DNA of 64,000 nt from Schizophyllum amplum. Lineage: Eukaryota; Basidiomycota; Agaricomycetes; Agaricales; Schizophyllaceae. Both the position numbers and the translations under genes were made by a program. The notes below the pieces were generated by a model that saw only the letters and a program-made list of their open reading frames with translations, was not told where the DNA came from and made no database searches. Positions 9,429 to 21,831 of this stretch are shown here, in pieces; positions within the stretch are counted from its first letter, which is position 1; every line of letters begins with the position of its first letter. The stretch lies in NCBI GenBank assembly GCA_007026445.1, contig VDMD01000004.1:1178001-1242000 (forward strand). Direction: 5' to 3'.

Positions 9429-12316
9429 ATGGTGTGAGTGCCCACCGCTTCACCTCGTCCTTCTCGTCGTACTGATCGCCGATGCAGCAACTTCACCATA
9501 GGTCAGTAACAACGTGTTGCGTTTTGAGGGGCATAATGCAAACCGCCGATCTTTTCAGACCAGATTCGTGGGCTTATGGACAAGCCCACGAACATCCGTA
9601 ACATGAGTGTTATCGCCCATGGTGAGTCTTGACAGCCATACGATCCGGATGCGTTGCTGACTGTGCACAGTCGACCACGGGAAGTCCACCCTTACCGACT
9701 CTTTGGTGTCCAAGGCCGGTATCATCGCCTCCGCGAAGGCGGGTGACATGCGTTTTACCGACACAAGAGAGGACGAGAAGGAGCGTGGTATCACGATCAA
9801 GTCGACCGCCATTTCGATGTACTTCGAGGTCGACAAGGACGATGTCTCTGCCATCAAGCAGACTACCGTTGGTGCGTCAGCTCGCAAAAATCCGTTGTCC
9901 GCGACCTGACCAGGCTTTAGGCACTGACTTCTTGATCAACTTGATCGACTCCCCTGGTCACGTCGACTTCTCCTCGGAGGTCACTGCCGCCCTTCGTGTC
10001 ACCGACGGTGCTCTTGTCGTCGTCGACTGTGTTGAGGGTGTTTGCGTCCAGACGGAGACTGTCCTGCGCCAGGCGCTCACGGAGCGTATCAAGCCCGTTG
10101 TCGTCATCAACAAGGTCGACCGTGCTCTCCTTGAGCTCCAGGTCAGCAAGGAGGACCTCTACCAGTCCTTCCAGCGTACGGTCGAGTCAACCAACGTCAT
10201 TATCTCGACGTACCACGACGAGGCCCTCGGCGATGTCCAGGTCTACCCTGAGAAGGGTACCGTCGCGTTCGGTTCTGGTCTGCACGGCTGGGCCTTCACC
10301 CTCCGTCAGTTCGCCACCCGCTACGCCAAGAAGTTCGGTGTCGACAAGGAGAAGATGATGGCTCGTCTTTGGGGCGACAACTACTTCAACCCCGCCACTA
10401 AGAAGTGGTCGACGAACGGCACAACGGCCGACGGCAAGCAGCTCGAGCGTGCCTTCAACCTCTTCGTCCTCGACCCCATCTTCCGCATCTTCGACGCTGT
10501 CATGAACTTCAAGAAGGACGCGATCGGCCCCATGCTCGACAAGCTCGACGTGAAGCTCGCTCAGGATGAGCGTGACCTCGAGGGCAAGGCCCTGCTCAAG
10601 GTCGTCATGCGCAAGTTCCTGCCTGCTGGTGACTCCCTCTTGGAGATGATAGTCATTAACCTTCCTTCGCCCGCTACCGCTCAGCGCTACCGTGTCGAGA
10701 CCCTTTACGAGGGTCCCCTCGACGATGAGTCCGCCATCGGTATTCGCGACTGTGACCCCAAGGCCCCCCTGGTGCTCTACGTCTCCAAGATGGTGCCGAC
10801 CTCCGATAAGGGCCGCTTCTACGCCTTCGGTCGTGTCTTCTCCGGCACGGTCCGCTCTGGCCCGAAGATTCGCATTCAGGGCCCTAACTACACCCCGGGC
10901 AAGAAGGAGGACCTGTTCATCAAGTCCGTCCAGCGTACCGTCCTCATGATGGGTCGCTACATCGAGCCTATTGAGGACTGCCCGGCGGGTAACATCGTTG
11001 GTCTCGTCGGTATCGACCAGTTCCTGCTCAAGAGCGGTACCCTTACCCAGTCGGAGACGGCCCACAACATGAGGGTCATGCGCTTCTCCGTCTCTCCCGT
11101 CGTCCAGGTCGCCGTTGAGGTCAAGAACGCCGCCGATCTTCCCAAACTCGTCGAAGGTCTCAAGCGTCTCTCCAAGTCCGACCCCTGTGTCCAGGCCTGG
11201 ATCTCTGAGACTGGTGAGCACATCGTCGCTGGTGCCGGTGAGCTCCACCTGGAGATCTGCTTGAAGGTGAGCATACATTCCGTGTCTCCTCGTTCATGAT
11301 TAACATATGTTCAGGATCTCCAAGAGGACCACGCCGGTGTCCCTCTCAAGATCTCCGACCCTGTTGTCCCGTACCGCGAGACCGTCAAGGCCGAGTCGTC
11401 GATGGTTGCTCTGTCCAAGTCGCAGAACAAGCATAACCGTCTCTACGTCAAGGCCATGCCGATCGAGGAGGAGCTGTCGCTGGCCATCGAGTCCGGCAAG
11501 GTCAACTCTCGCGACGATTTCAAGGCCCGTGCCCGTATCCTCGCGGACGAGTTCGGCTGGGATGTCACCGATGCTCGCAAGATCTGGTGCTTCGGTCCCG
11601 ACACCACCGGCCCCAACTTGCTCGTCGATGTCACGAAGGGTGTGCAGTACCTCAACGAAATCAAGGACTCCTGCGTCGCTGCCTTCCAGTGGGCAACGAA
11701 GGAGGGCGTGTGCGCTGAGGAGAACATGCGTGGTATCCGCTTCAACATCCTCGATGTTACGGTAGGTCTATCGCCTCCCTTGTAGCTTGCAGGATTGACG
11801 CCTCTCCAGCTCCACGCCGATGCCATTCACCGTGGTGGTGGACAGCTCATCCCCACTTGCCGTCGTGTCTGCTACGCCGCCTGCCTGCTCGCGACGCCCA
11901 GTCTCCAGGAGCCGGTCTACCTCGTCGAGATCCAGTGCCCGGAGAACGCGATCGGTGGTATCTACTCCTGCTTGAACAAGCGCCGTGGCCAGGTCTTCAG
12001 CGAGGAGCAGCGCGTCGGCACGCCCATGTTCACCGTCAAGGCCTACCTCCCCGTCGCGGAGTCCTTCGGTTTCAACGGCGAGCTTCGGTCACATACCGCC
12101 GGCCAGGCCTTCCCTCAGTCCGTCTTCGACCACTGGGAGTTGATGAACGGCAGCCCGCTCGAGAAGGGCAGCAAGATGGAGGAGCTCGTCCGCACCATCC
12201 GCACGCGCAAGGGTCTCAAGGTATGCGTTGTGGTCGCCGCATTGATGTTTCAAGTGCTGACGATGTCTTTTAAGCCCGACATTCCTGCGCTGGACACCTA
12301 CTACGACAAGCTGTAA
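9429..12316 (+). CDS. EEF2: Eukaryotic translation elongation factor 2 (eEF2)
   Basis: A first exon of only five bases (ATGGT, from 9429) is spliced to CAACTTCACCATAG and then to the third exon, giving [20 protein letters not shown]. The GTPase motifs are intact: [14 protein letters not shown] (G1), [14 protein letters not shown] (G2), [13 protein letters not shown] (G3) and [14 protein letters not shown] (G4). Domain IV holds [13 protein letters not shown], in which the His is the conserved diphthamide residue targeted by diphtheria-type ADP-ribosylation in the family. The protein is about 840 residues and ends [10 protein letters not shown] at TAA 12314-12316, the canonical eEF2 tail. It translocates peptidyl-tRNA on the cytosolic ribosome. 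Most coding sequence lies in one exon of about 1.35 kb (9919-11264). C-ending codon bias is strong, consistent with very high expression. Confidence 0.98.
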
Positions 12317-12676
12317 TGACCTGTATCGCGATGATCGTAACTTGTACGAAGGGTCTCTTGTACTGTGCCGCGCTTGACATTGTGTTGTTGTGACAGTAGT
12401 TGTTTTTTTCTTATCATCCTTTCTTATCTCATTGTACGAATACACTCTCGCCTCGCGAGATCATGTAAAGACCGTCTGAATGGCTGAGATTAAGGCTCGA
12501 GACTTGCCACATATCTACTTAGTTGGAAGTGACTTGGAAGCTCGCCGCTCGGCGCCTTTGTGATCCGAGGGAACGTGGCCAGACCGATCCGATCTCCCGA
12601 TAATCGCGTGTGATGAGTTCTGTAAGCGCTCGACGTTCGCCGCCCCCAGCTCCCTGCGCTCATCCCCCCTGGTGTC
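12317..12676. other. Intergenic, eEF2 3' UTR and MAP2 promoter
   Basis: A T-rich run (gttgtttttttcttatc, about 12402) follows the eEF2 stop and is a plausible 3'-end region. Nothing else is recognised. Confidence 0.4.
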
Positions 12677-14410
<1,734 letters not shown>

Positions 14411-14712
14411 GAGCTCGGTAGAACCTCACGCCTGTGCACCACTTGTCCCCAATATCACGAGGCTGAGGTGGCGAACTGTCAAATTTTACACCGATCTTCG
14501 AAGCGACATCCTTGAGCCTTCCCGTAAGAGCCAGCTGCCTTACGCTGCATAGACCGACGGAGGTTGTCAGATGCCACACGGAAGCCAACAGATGGGCTGC
14601 GATTTGAACATGATTACACGTGATCTCTGAATGTGGGGCAGTAACGCCGGTTTCCGCATTTGGGCGGCTTTTGTGCTATGAATAGCCGCTGCAGCGCCTC
14701 ACGGACGCTTTC
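14411..14712. other. Intergenic, MAP2 3' flank and hydrolase promoter
   Basis: No gene or clear regulatory element is seen in these roughly 300 bases. Confidence 0.4.
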
Positions 14713-14805
14713 ATGGCTGCCTCTGCGCTCCTTGGCTCCTACCACGTCAACGCTCTGGCAACCACCAAGATCGAAAAACATAAACTCCCCGGCTTTGGCA
14801 CCTAA
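14713..14805 (+). other. 30-codon upstream ORF, stop overlapping the next ATG (TAATG)
   Basis: ATG 14713 opens a frame (MAASALLGSYHVNAL... PGFGT) that stops at TAA 14803-14805. The last A is the first base of the ATG of the hydrolase frame. It may be a true uORF feeding reinitiation, or the real N-terminus of the hydrolase separated by a one-base frameshift or an unseen splice. Sequence alone does not decide. Confidence 0.45.
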
Positions 14806-17204
14806 TGGTCTGGCTCCCGTTCTCGCTCACTAGAGCAGCGCGCACCGTCGCAAAGGACAATGCCCGCCCGCATCCACAGCTCACTCAAGATCCCAAGTCT
14901 CTTGTTCACTACAAGACCCCAGGCGTCGCACCACCCAGCGCGCGCGTCGACTGCGCGGTCAGGGAGTACGACCGCCCTCCTCTAAGCATATGGCAGTGGT
15001 GGAAGTACCCTGCCCTGGTGGCGTACAAAAGTGCGTCACTCGCATACAATGAGACCCTGACCCCACTAATCAGCCAAGCGTATAGCTACCGAACTAGCAA
15101 ATGAGATGGTGCACTACACGCTGTGGGGGCCGCGCAAGCCGTCCTGGGGCATCGAGATGACGATCATCAATACGCTTATGCGCGGCGCGGCAGACCACAG
15201 CGCGCTCGTGGACATTGTGAGTGTACAAGCTTCATGTCTCGTAAGAGGCACTGACCTTGGCCCAGCACTCCATTCGTATGGTCCTGAACATCCTCGGGAT
15301 GGCACCCATACCGTCCGACGCGATCGTTACGCCCGTCAGCTTCCACGTCAAGCGGCAAGGCCTTCGGGGCATGCTCGCTGAGTACGACGCGCTCGAAGAT
15401 GGCTCGCGTACTATTCACGGAGAATGGGTGGTCGGCCGACGTACGTGGCAGCGGCTGCAAGCTGAGTGGCACGCTACGCGATCGTCCGAGAAGAGCGGCA
15501 CATCGCTACCGGCGAAGGAGGGCAAGAAAGAGACTGTGATTCTCTACATACATGGCGGTACGTTCAGTGCGAGCCTAGTGTCCCTAAATTGGACTTACAA
15601 TAAATTCAGGAGCATACTATCTGTCCAGCGCTGCCGGTCAGCGCCTAATATCCATACCTTTGTCTAAATATACCGATTGCCGTGTATTCGGTGCGTCGTC
15701 AGCCATTGAGGCATTAAAATGCGCCTCACCTGCCGTCAGCCGTCGACTACAGGCTAGCTCCAGAAACCAAGTTCCCTGGGCCCCTCCACGATGTAGTCTC
15801 CGCCTACCTCCGCCTCGTGGAGGACCTACATATACCCGCGCAGAATATTGTTGTTGCGGGTGACAGTGCAGGTGGAGGGCTGGCAACGGCGCTTCTGCTC
15901 TACTTACGCGATAATGATTACCCTTTACCTTCGGGTGGTATTCTGATGTCGCCTTGGGTGGGTGAGTGCACGGCCTTTTAGCTCTTCTGATCTCGCACTC
16001 ATCGGTATTTACCAGATTTAACCATGAGCTGCGAGTCATGGGAGCTCAATGCCGCGTACGACGTCGTCCCTATGCCCGACCGAGAGTCACATATGCATCC
16101 TGTGGCAATGTATTTGGGCGAAAATATTGAGCGATATGTGGCCCATCCCTACGCTAGTCCTTTATTCGGCGACTACCGTGACATACCACCAGTGAGCCGA
16201 CATGAATCATTCTGCGGTCGCGCCGCTGACCTTCACGATAGCTACTAATTCAGTCCGGCGACTCCGAGGTCTTGCGCGACGAGATTACGCTTCTCGCGCA
16301 TAAGGCTACCCTCGCAGGCGTCAAAGTTCGGCATGAACTGTACGAGGACGCCATCCACATATTCCAGACCTATCCGTTCCTGGAGGCTTCGCACCGAGCC
16401 TTCTTATCCATGCGCGAGTTTGTGCGGCACACTATTCCAGAGAGTCAAGCAGGCGCCGCACATGCGCTCGCAGACAGCGCTGAGCGACAGCTTGAGCAGG
16501 AAATGGAGACGAAGGACACGGCACTCGTCAGAGGAGACGGTGTGAGGGAGAAGACGGGCGTTTCGGGGCTCCCAGCGGATACGACAGCCATGATGAGCGA
16601 AAGCGACGACGACCGCAGCAGCTGGCGTCGAAACGACACGCGCTGGCTAACCGCGCCCGAGAGCGACAGCGAGGAGGAGACGACATCGATGCCTTCACCT
16701 CTCAAGGACAAAGGGAAGGGGAAAGACGTCTGGACGGAGGAAACCTGCGAGGTGGCAGACGAGGCGGAGGAAGACGCGCGGGCCGCAAAGAGGAGTACAC
16801 TACGGCGACGTCGCGCAGACACGTTGCCCATCAACCAGCTGCGTCAGCTGCAGGGGGCGTTCGCGCATATGTTCCCTGCCCCTCAATCAGAGAGCCCGGT
16901 CCGGCCGCGCGTGTCGCGGGTGCGATCATCGTATTCCTCGACCCCCGCCCACCGACGTGGACAGAGTCGGCCGACCATGCCTACGTTCACGGTGGCGGAC
17001 CATGCGCGATCGTCGTCGCGCTTATCCACTGCTGCCCCTCCGTCGCCCGCAGACAGCGCGCCAGGCTCGCCGACGATGCCGTCGCCTTCGATCCGGAAGA
17101 AGACGATGTCGATGAGCCATCCGGACATCGCGTCGCTCGTGAACAGCTGGAAGCATGACGGGCCGGCAAACGAGACGCTCATGTACAAGCCTTCTGGACG
17201 ATGA
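14805..17204 (+). CDS. Alpha/beta hydrolase (HSL/AB-hydrolase 3 family) with long disordered C-terminal tail
   Basis: From ATG 14805 the protein reads MVWLPFSLTRAARTVAKDN. After introns it contains YIHGGAYYLSSAAGQRL (HGG oxyanion motif), DYRLAPETKFPGPLHDVVSA, IVVAGDSAGGGLATALLLYL (nucleophile Ser in GDSAGG), MSPWVDLTMSCESW, a SGDSEVLRDE segment that supplies the acid, and ELYEDAIHIFQTYP (catalytic His). This is the hormone-sensitive-lipase branch of esterases/lipases. About 240 residues after the fold are Ser/Glu/Arg-rich and low-complexity, ending MYKPSGR at TGA 17202-17204, which suggests a regulated lipid-droplet or membrane-associated enzyme (inference). The true start is uncertain because of the abutting uORF. 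Confidence 0.82.
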
Positions 17205-17582
17205 GACTTAAATATCGATAGTCTGAGGGGCGAAGTAGGGGTGTCGATGAGCGACTAATCGGACTAGGCTGAGAATAATCATCTGTACAACAGTCATGTA
17301 TCCTTTACCAACATACACGGACCTGTACACATTCATACTGCACGTCGCGCATCTATGCAATAACTGTAGCATTCTAATGGCATACATCGAGAGACAACAA
17401 AGTCAGCGTCACTTTCGAACGTGCCACAAATCGTGAATGAATCGCAGCGTCGACTTCTTCACCGTTCGTTGCGTTGTCATACTGAGGCACTAACGCCCAA
17501 CGCAAACATACAGTCAGGGAGATGTGCTACAGATTGCCTGAGGCCTCGGCATCTACAGTGCCACTACTTGTCGCCACAAGCG
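17205..17582. other. Convergent intergenic region, hydrolase / WBP11 3' ends
   Basis: No gene is seen. It lies between two converging 3' ends and must hold both 3' UTRs and terminators. Confidence 0.45.
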
Positions 17583-19472
17583 CTACAACAAATCCCCCAC
17601 CTCCTCCAGAAACGCCTTATAATCATCCCCCTGCCCATCCTTCTTCGCCGGCGCCTCCACCTTCCTTCTCTTCTCATTCACATCCGCCCGCGGCGGCGCA
17701 ACGCTCAACCCCGCGCCCCTCAGCGCATCCATCAAGTTCGCCCGCGGTGCGTCTGAAACCTCCGCTGCATACCCAGCGCCCCCACCCCCAGCTTCCGGCG
17801 CCGCATTCACCTCCTCGGGCGCCGCGTTCACCTTCGCCACCGTCCCCGCGGGCCGCTTCCGCTTTAGACTCGCCGGCACGAAGGCGGTGGCTTCCTTCTT
17901 GAGGTCGCGCAGCTCGGGCTCGGCGCTGATGGTCGCCGCCGCGAGCGCGGCGGCTGCTGCGGGCTTGGGAGGCAGCGCGTTTGTGGGCGGGGATGACACT
18001 CCACCAGACGCAGCGCCTTGTCCAGGCTTCGCGGGCAAGCCGGGCGGTGGCGGCGGGAGTGTCGAAGGCGAACCCTGCGGTGGTCCTCCCTGCGGCGGCC
18101 CGCCTTGCTGCCGCCTCGCCTGATATGAAGTGTGCGGCAGCCCGCTGAGCGGGTCTTGCATAGCGGCCATGTTCGCGTTGCGCGGGAAGAAGCCGGGCGG
18201 TGGGCGAGGGGCGCCGTGTTGAGGAAAGGGCGGGGCGCCGTGCTGGGGGAAACCTTGCGGTGGGAAGGGAGGCGGCGGTGGCGGTGGCGGCGGCATACCT
18301 GGAAATTGCGGCGCGCCGTATTGTTGCGGGAACGGCGGCAGAGTAGGAGGGAATGGCGGCGCGCCTTGGAATTGTGGCGGGAACGGCGGGGCACCGGGCG
18401 GCATGGGCGGAAAACCTTGCGGCATGGGAGGAATACCCTGCGGCATGGGAGGAATACCCTGCGGCATTGGAGGGGCACCCTGCGGTAGCGGGGGAAATCC
18501 TGGTGGAGGTGGCGGTATACCGAATTGACCGGGTGGGGGCATATTGGGCAGAGGCGGCGGTCCAGGAGGCAAGGGTGGTGCACCAGCCGGTAGAGGCGGT
18601 AGACCAGCTGGGAGAGGTGGAGCATCTGCCGGAATATGTGGTGCGCTGCCGGGTGGCGGGTCGTCGGGCATGAGTATCTCTTCGTCGCTGCCGACTAGTT
18701 CCTCTCCTGGCGGAGGGCCTTCTGGCATCATGATGTCGTCTACGAGGGATAAGTCACAGCTACGGCATGTGCATAACTCACGTACCGTCTTCCGCCCCGC
18801 TGTCGTGCTCTTCCGGGCGCAGCGCTATGGTGCGGTGTCAGTACGCACCAGGTACAGATGTAGAGAACGCACGTCGCTCTGCGTAGGGCATGCCTGGGGG
18901 CGGCACGCCATAGGGGTTCATGACAGGATCATAGTAGATACTGCGTTCGGGATGGCGCGGCAAGCCGTGCTTGTTGAAGAGGTTGCGTTTCTGCGGGACG
19001 ACCTCTTCCTGGGCCTTGCTGGACTCTGCGCCGTCCTGCCGCTTTCCGCGGTAGACGAGCTTGCGCTGCTCGGGGTGCTCCTTGACATATTCCTCCTTCT
19101 TTTTCTGGATGGCCTCGAGCTCGGTTTTAAGTTCGGCGACACGCTTCTTGTCGGCGTCCTTGTTGGAACTCTCGAGGCTGGCGATCTCCTCCTCGAGTTC
19201 TGGAAGCGCATGAGAGACGCAACAAGAGGGGGGCTATAGTACGCACCGCTGGTGTCCTTCTTTACGAGGGCAAAGTCGCGCGCCTTGGAGCGGGATTCCT
19301 TGTTCTACTGATGAATGGCATGAGTGGGGGAAGTTGGTAGTGTCAGTGACTCCCTCGCCTTCTTGAGCTCCTTTTTGCGCTGCGCCTTGCCTGATTACTG
19401 TCAGTTTGAGTCTTGTAACGAACGTGCAGACTCACGGAACGCGTCTGCCGGGTTCGCGCTTCCCTTCGCCAT
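17583..19472 (-). CDS. WBP11: WBP11-like proline-rich pre-mRNA splicing protein
   Basis: ATG 19472-19470 opens MAKGSANPADAFRKAQRKKE (intron after DAF), then LKKARE, the N-terminal signature of WBP11/SNP70. A coiled-coil KKDTSELEEEIASLESSN segment and AELKTELEAIQKKKEEYVKE follow. YDPVMNPYGVPPPGMPYAER leads to an acidic stretch and a very long Pro-rich region of PPLPxG, PPMPQG and PPPPPPPPPFPP runs, suited to WW-domain partners. The conserved C-terminal block is ATISAEPELRDLKKEATAFV then PASLKRKRP, and the protein ends DDYKAFLEEVGDLL at 17583, matching the family's YEAFMKEMEGLL tail. It is a nuclear spliceosome-associated protein that binds PQBP1-type WW proteins in animals. It is divergent from RNF10. 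Confidence 0.85.
18400..18483. repeat. Four tandem 21 bp units inside WBP11 (PPMPQG repeats)
   Basis: Units begin at 18400, 18421, 18442 and 18463. The middle two are identical (ggcatgggaggaataccctg c) and the outer two differ at a few bases. Each encodes seven residues of the GIPPMPQ/GFPPMPQ type on the minus strand. This is an in-frame coding minisatellite. Confidence 0.85.
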
Positions 19473-19598
19473 GGAGGGCAGAGGCAAGACGGAAGATCGG
19501 ACCGGTGCACGTGGGCCCGAGTCAGAGGCGCGGTGACGGCGAGCGTATGTCAGTCAGCGACAGCGACGTCGGTCGTTGTAATTCTACTCCTGTCGTCT
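19473..19598. promoter_or_regulatory. Shared divergent promoter region WBP11 / RNF10
   Basis: 126 bp separate the two start codons. No TATA box is visible. Confidence 0.55.
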
Positions 19599-21680
19599 AT
19601 GAGCAACGCAGTCTCCTCGCCGCCCACCCAGACCAACAAGCGCCCACACAAGACGGCGCCCACAAACTCCATCAACCACCTCCTCAACTTCTCCCTCCCG
19701 CCCCGCCAGAGCAACCCCGCCGCCCTCCCCCGCCGCAGCCGCAAGACCGCCCAGCATGGCGTCTGGAACAAAGAGCGTACGTGGACTGATTGCGGCTGCT
19801 GCTCGCGCTGACCAGCCCACTCCAGGCTTCGTCAATGCGCAATATCGCTTCCTGATGAACCCCACAGGGGACTATACCGTGCACTTTGCGGACCCCGATA
19901 TGTGAGTGTACGCAGCTGCGAGATATGCTGATGCTGACACACCGCAGCTTCTTCCAATGGCAGGACATCCTGCAGGTCATCATCCCGCGCTCCTCCGCGA
20001 TCGCCTCCAGCGGCGATAGAGACGAGGGTCATACGTCCTGCCCCATCTGCCTCTCCACCCCTACTGCGCCCCGGATGACCAAGTGCGGGCATGCAAGTAT
20101 ACTATCCTCCCCCGCCTGCCGCACCGCTGACGCCCCGCCAGGTCTTCTGCTACCCATGTATCCTGCACTATCTCAACACATCCGATACGGGCAAGTGGGT
20201 CCGCTGCCCGCTCTGCTTCGACACCTTCAACGAGCGCCAGCTCAAGGCCGTCAAGTGGTTCGACGAGTTCTCGCTCCCGCCTGATGAGGAGCCGCAGGAC
20301 GTCACCCCGGATACGGCCTCGGCGTCATCGTCTACCGAGGCCGCGCGCCTGGAGACAACGCCCCGCGCGGGCACGATGATGCGTTTCCGCTTGATGCAGC
20401 GCCCGAGCATCACCACGCTCGCTCTCCCTCGCTCTACAACGTGGCCGTCTGACGTGCTGCCTCTGCACCAAGCCCCATTCCACTTCCTTCCCAATGTCCT
20501 CACCTATGCCAAGTTTATGCTCGCAACGCCGGACCAGCTCATTGCCGATCTTGCTCACGATCTCGATGCGCTCGAGGGCGAAAAGCGCATCTTGGGGAAC
20601 GACACACTGGGCGTCAGCTTCATCGAGGCCGCCGAGGGCAAGGTGCGGCACCAAATCGAGAAGGCGCGCGCTCTCGAGTCTCCTCATCTCTCCGATACGA
20701 TTGAAAGAACGAAGCGCGAGCAGAGGGAGCTGGAGACACGCGCTGCGACGCGGAGAGCTCAGCAGCAGCAGCATCGATCTGCGCCGAACCCTGCAGACGA
20801 GATCCCCGCCGAGTTTCTAGCATTCAAGGGCACTCCCTCTGTCGCTGCAGATATCTTGCCGCCATCTCCTGCTCCACGGCAGCGACGTAATCTGAACCCT
20901 CCGCCGCCAAGCACCTCCACGTACTACTTTTATCAAGCTGCTAATGGCCTGCCCATCTTCCTCCACCCGCTCGACATCAAGATTCTGCATCAGCATTTCG
21001 CGCAAGCTGCATCGCCCGCCGCATCCGGCTACGCCGCCCTCCCTGACAGCCTCCGCCTGACGATCGCCCACGCGACCCCGAGCACGGTGACCCCCGACCT
21101 GCGCAAGCGCTGCAAGTACCTCTCGCACGTCCCCGAGGGCGCCGACGTCGTCTTCGTCGAGGTTGAGGAGCATAGCCTTGCGAGCGTGGTTGGTCGCGAG
21201 GGTCTGCGCGCGTTCGAGGGCGCGCTCAAGATGCGCGGCGTCCGGCGGCGGGAGCGGGAGAAGCGCGAGGAGCGCGACTCTAGGGGAAGGAAGGAGCGGG
21301 ACCGCGCGCAGGTAGCGCAGCTGCAGCAACAAGAGGCATGGGCATTGGCGCCGCCTCCATCGTTCACGCCCCCGAGGTCGCTGTCGCCGGCGGGTACGGA
21401 GGAGGGCGAGGCGGCCGCCGCAGCGGCAGCTCAGGTGCCGGCGTCGGGCGCGTGGGGCGCGCGCAGCTTTGCGTCTACGTTATCCGCGGCTTCGTCAGAG
21501 GTGCCACCGGGCGGACGGCGGTCGCGTACGCTTGCGCAGGAGATGCAGGACGAGTACGATTTTGATGCGGCGTGGCATGAGATGGAGCAGCGGGGGGCTT
21601 CGGTGGGGAATAGCGGGCGGAGGAAGAAGAATAACAAGATGGTCGTATTGGGTGGTGGTGGTGGGCGGAGGATGCGTTGA
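19599..21680 (+). CDS. MAG2: RNF10/MAG2-like RING finger protein
   Basis: The start is taken as ATG 19599 (MSNAVSSPPTQTNKRPHKTA). An in-frame GTG frame upstream is ignored. The N-terminal SINHLLNFSLPPRQ and FVNAQYRFLMNP segments are typical of RNF10/Mag2. The C3HC4 RING reads TSCPICLSTPTAPRMTKCGH, then VFCYPCILHYL and WVRCPLCFD. The intron that splits the RING (20093-20141) starts GCAAGT, a GC-AG intron. A downstream YYFYQAANGLPIFLHPLDIK motif with HVPEGADVVFVEVE is the conserved RNF10 body. The tail is Arg/Glu-, Ala- and Gly-rich and ends GGGGRRMR. In other eukaryotes RNF10 ubiquitinates 40S proteins uS3/uS5 on stalled ribosomes. Transfer of that role is by family only. Confidence 0.85.
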
Positions 21681-21831
21681 GTAGGCGTCGCATGCGTTGA
21701 ATGGCAACGTATTAGCTGCAACTTAAGATTATTCCTGCATTGTACTACTAAGTAGCAAACGGAAGTCCGACGTGTAACGTGAAGTGAAGCTATGGATACA
21801 TAGAAAATCCATTGTCTAGTAAGATGTCCCA

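Noticed and set aside
10187..11278. 363-codon open frame antisense to eEF2
   Set aside because: It mirrors the strongly biased eEF2 exon codon for codon; such antisense frames follow from C-ending codon use, and no family is recognisable.
17864..18625. 253-codon alternative frame and plus-strand Gly-rich frames in the WBP11 Pro-rich region
   Set aside because: Shadow frames of the CCN/GGN repeats; only the frame ending DDYKAFLEEVGDLL carries family motifs.
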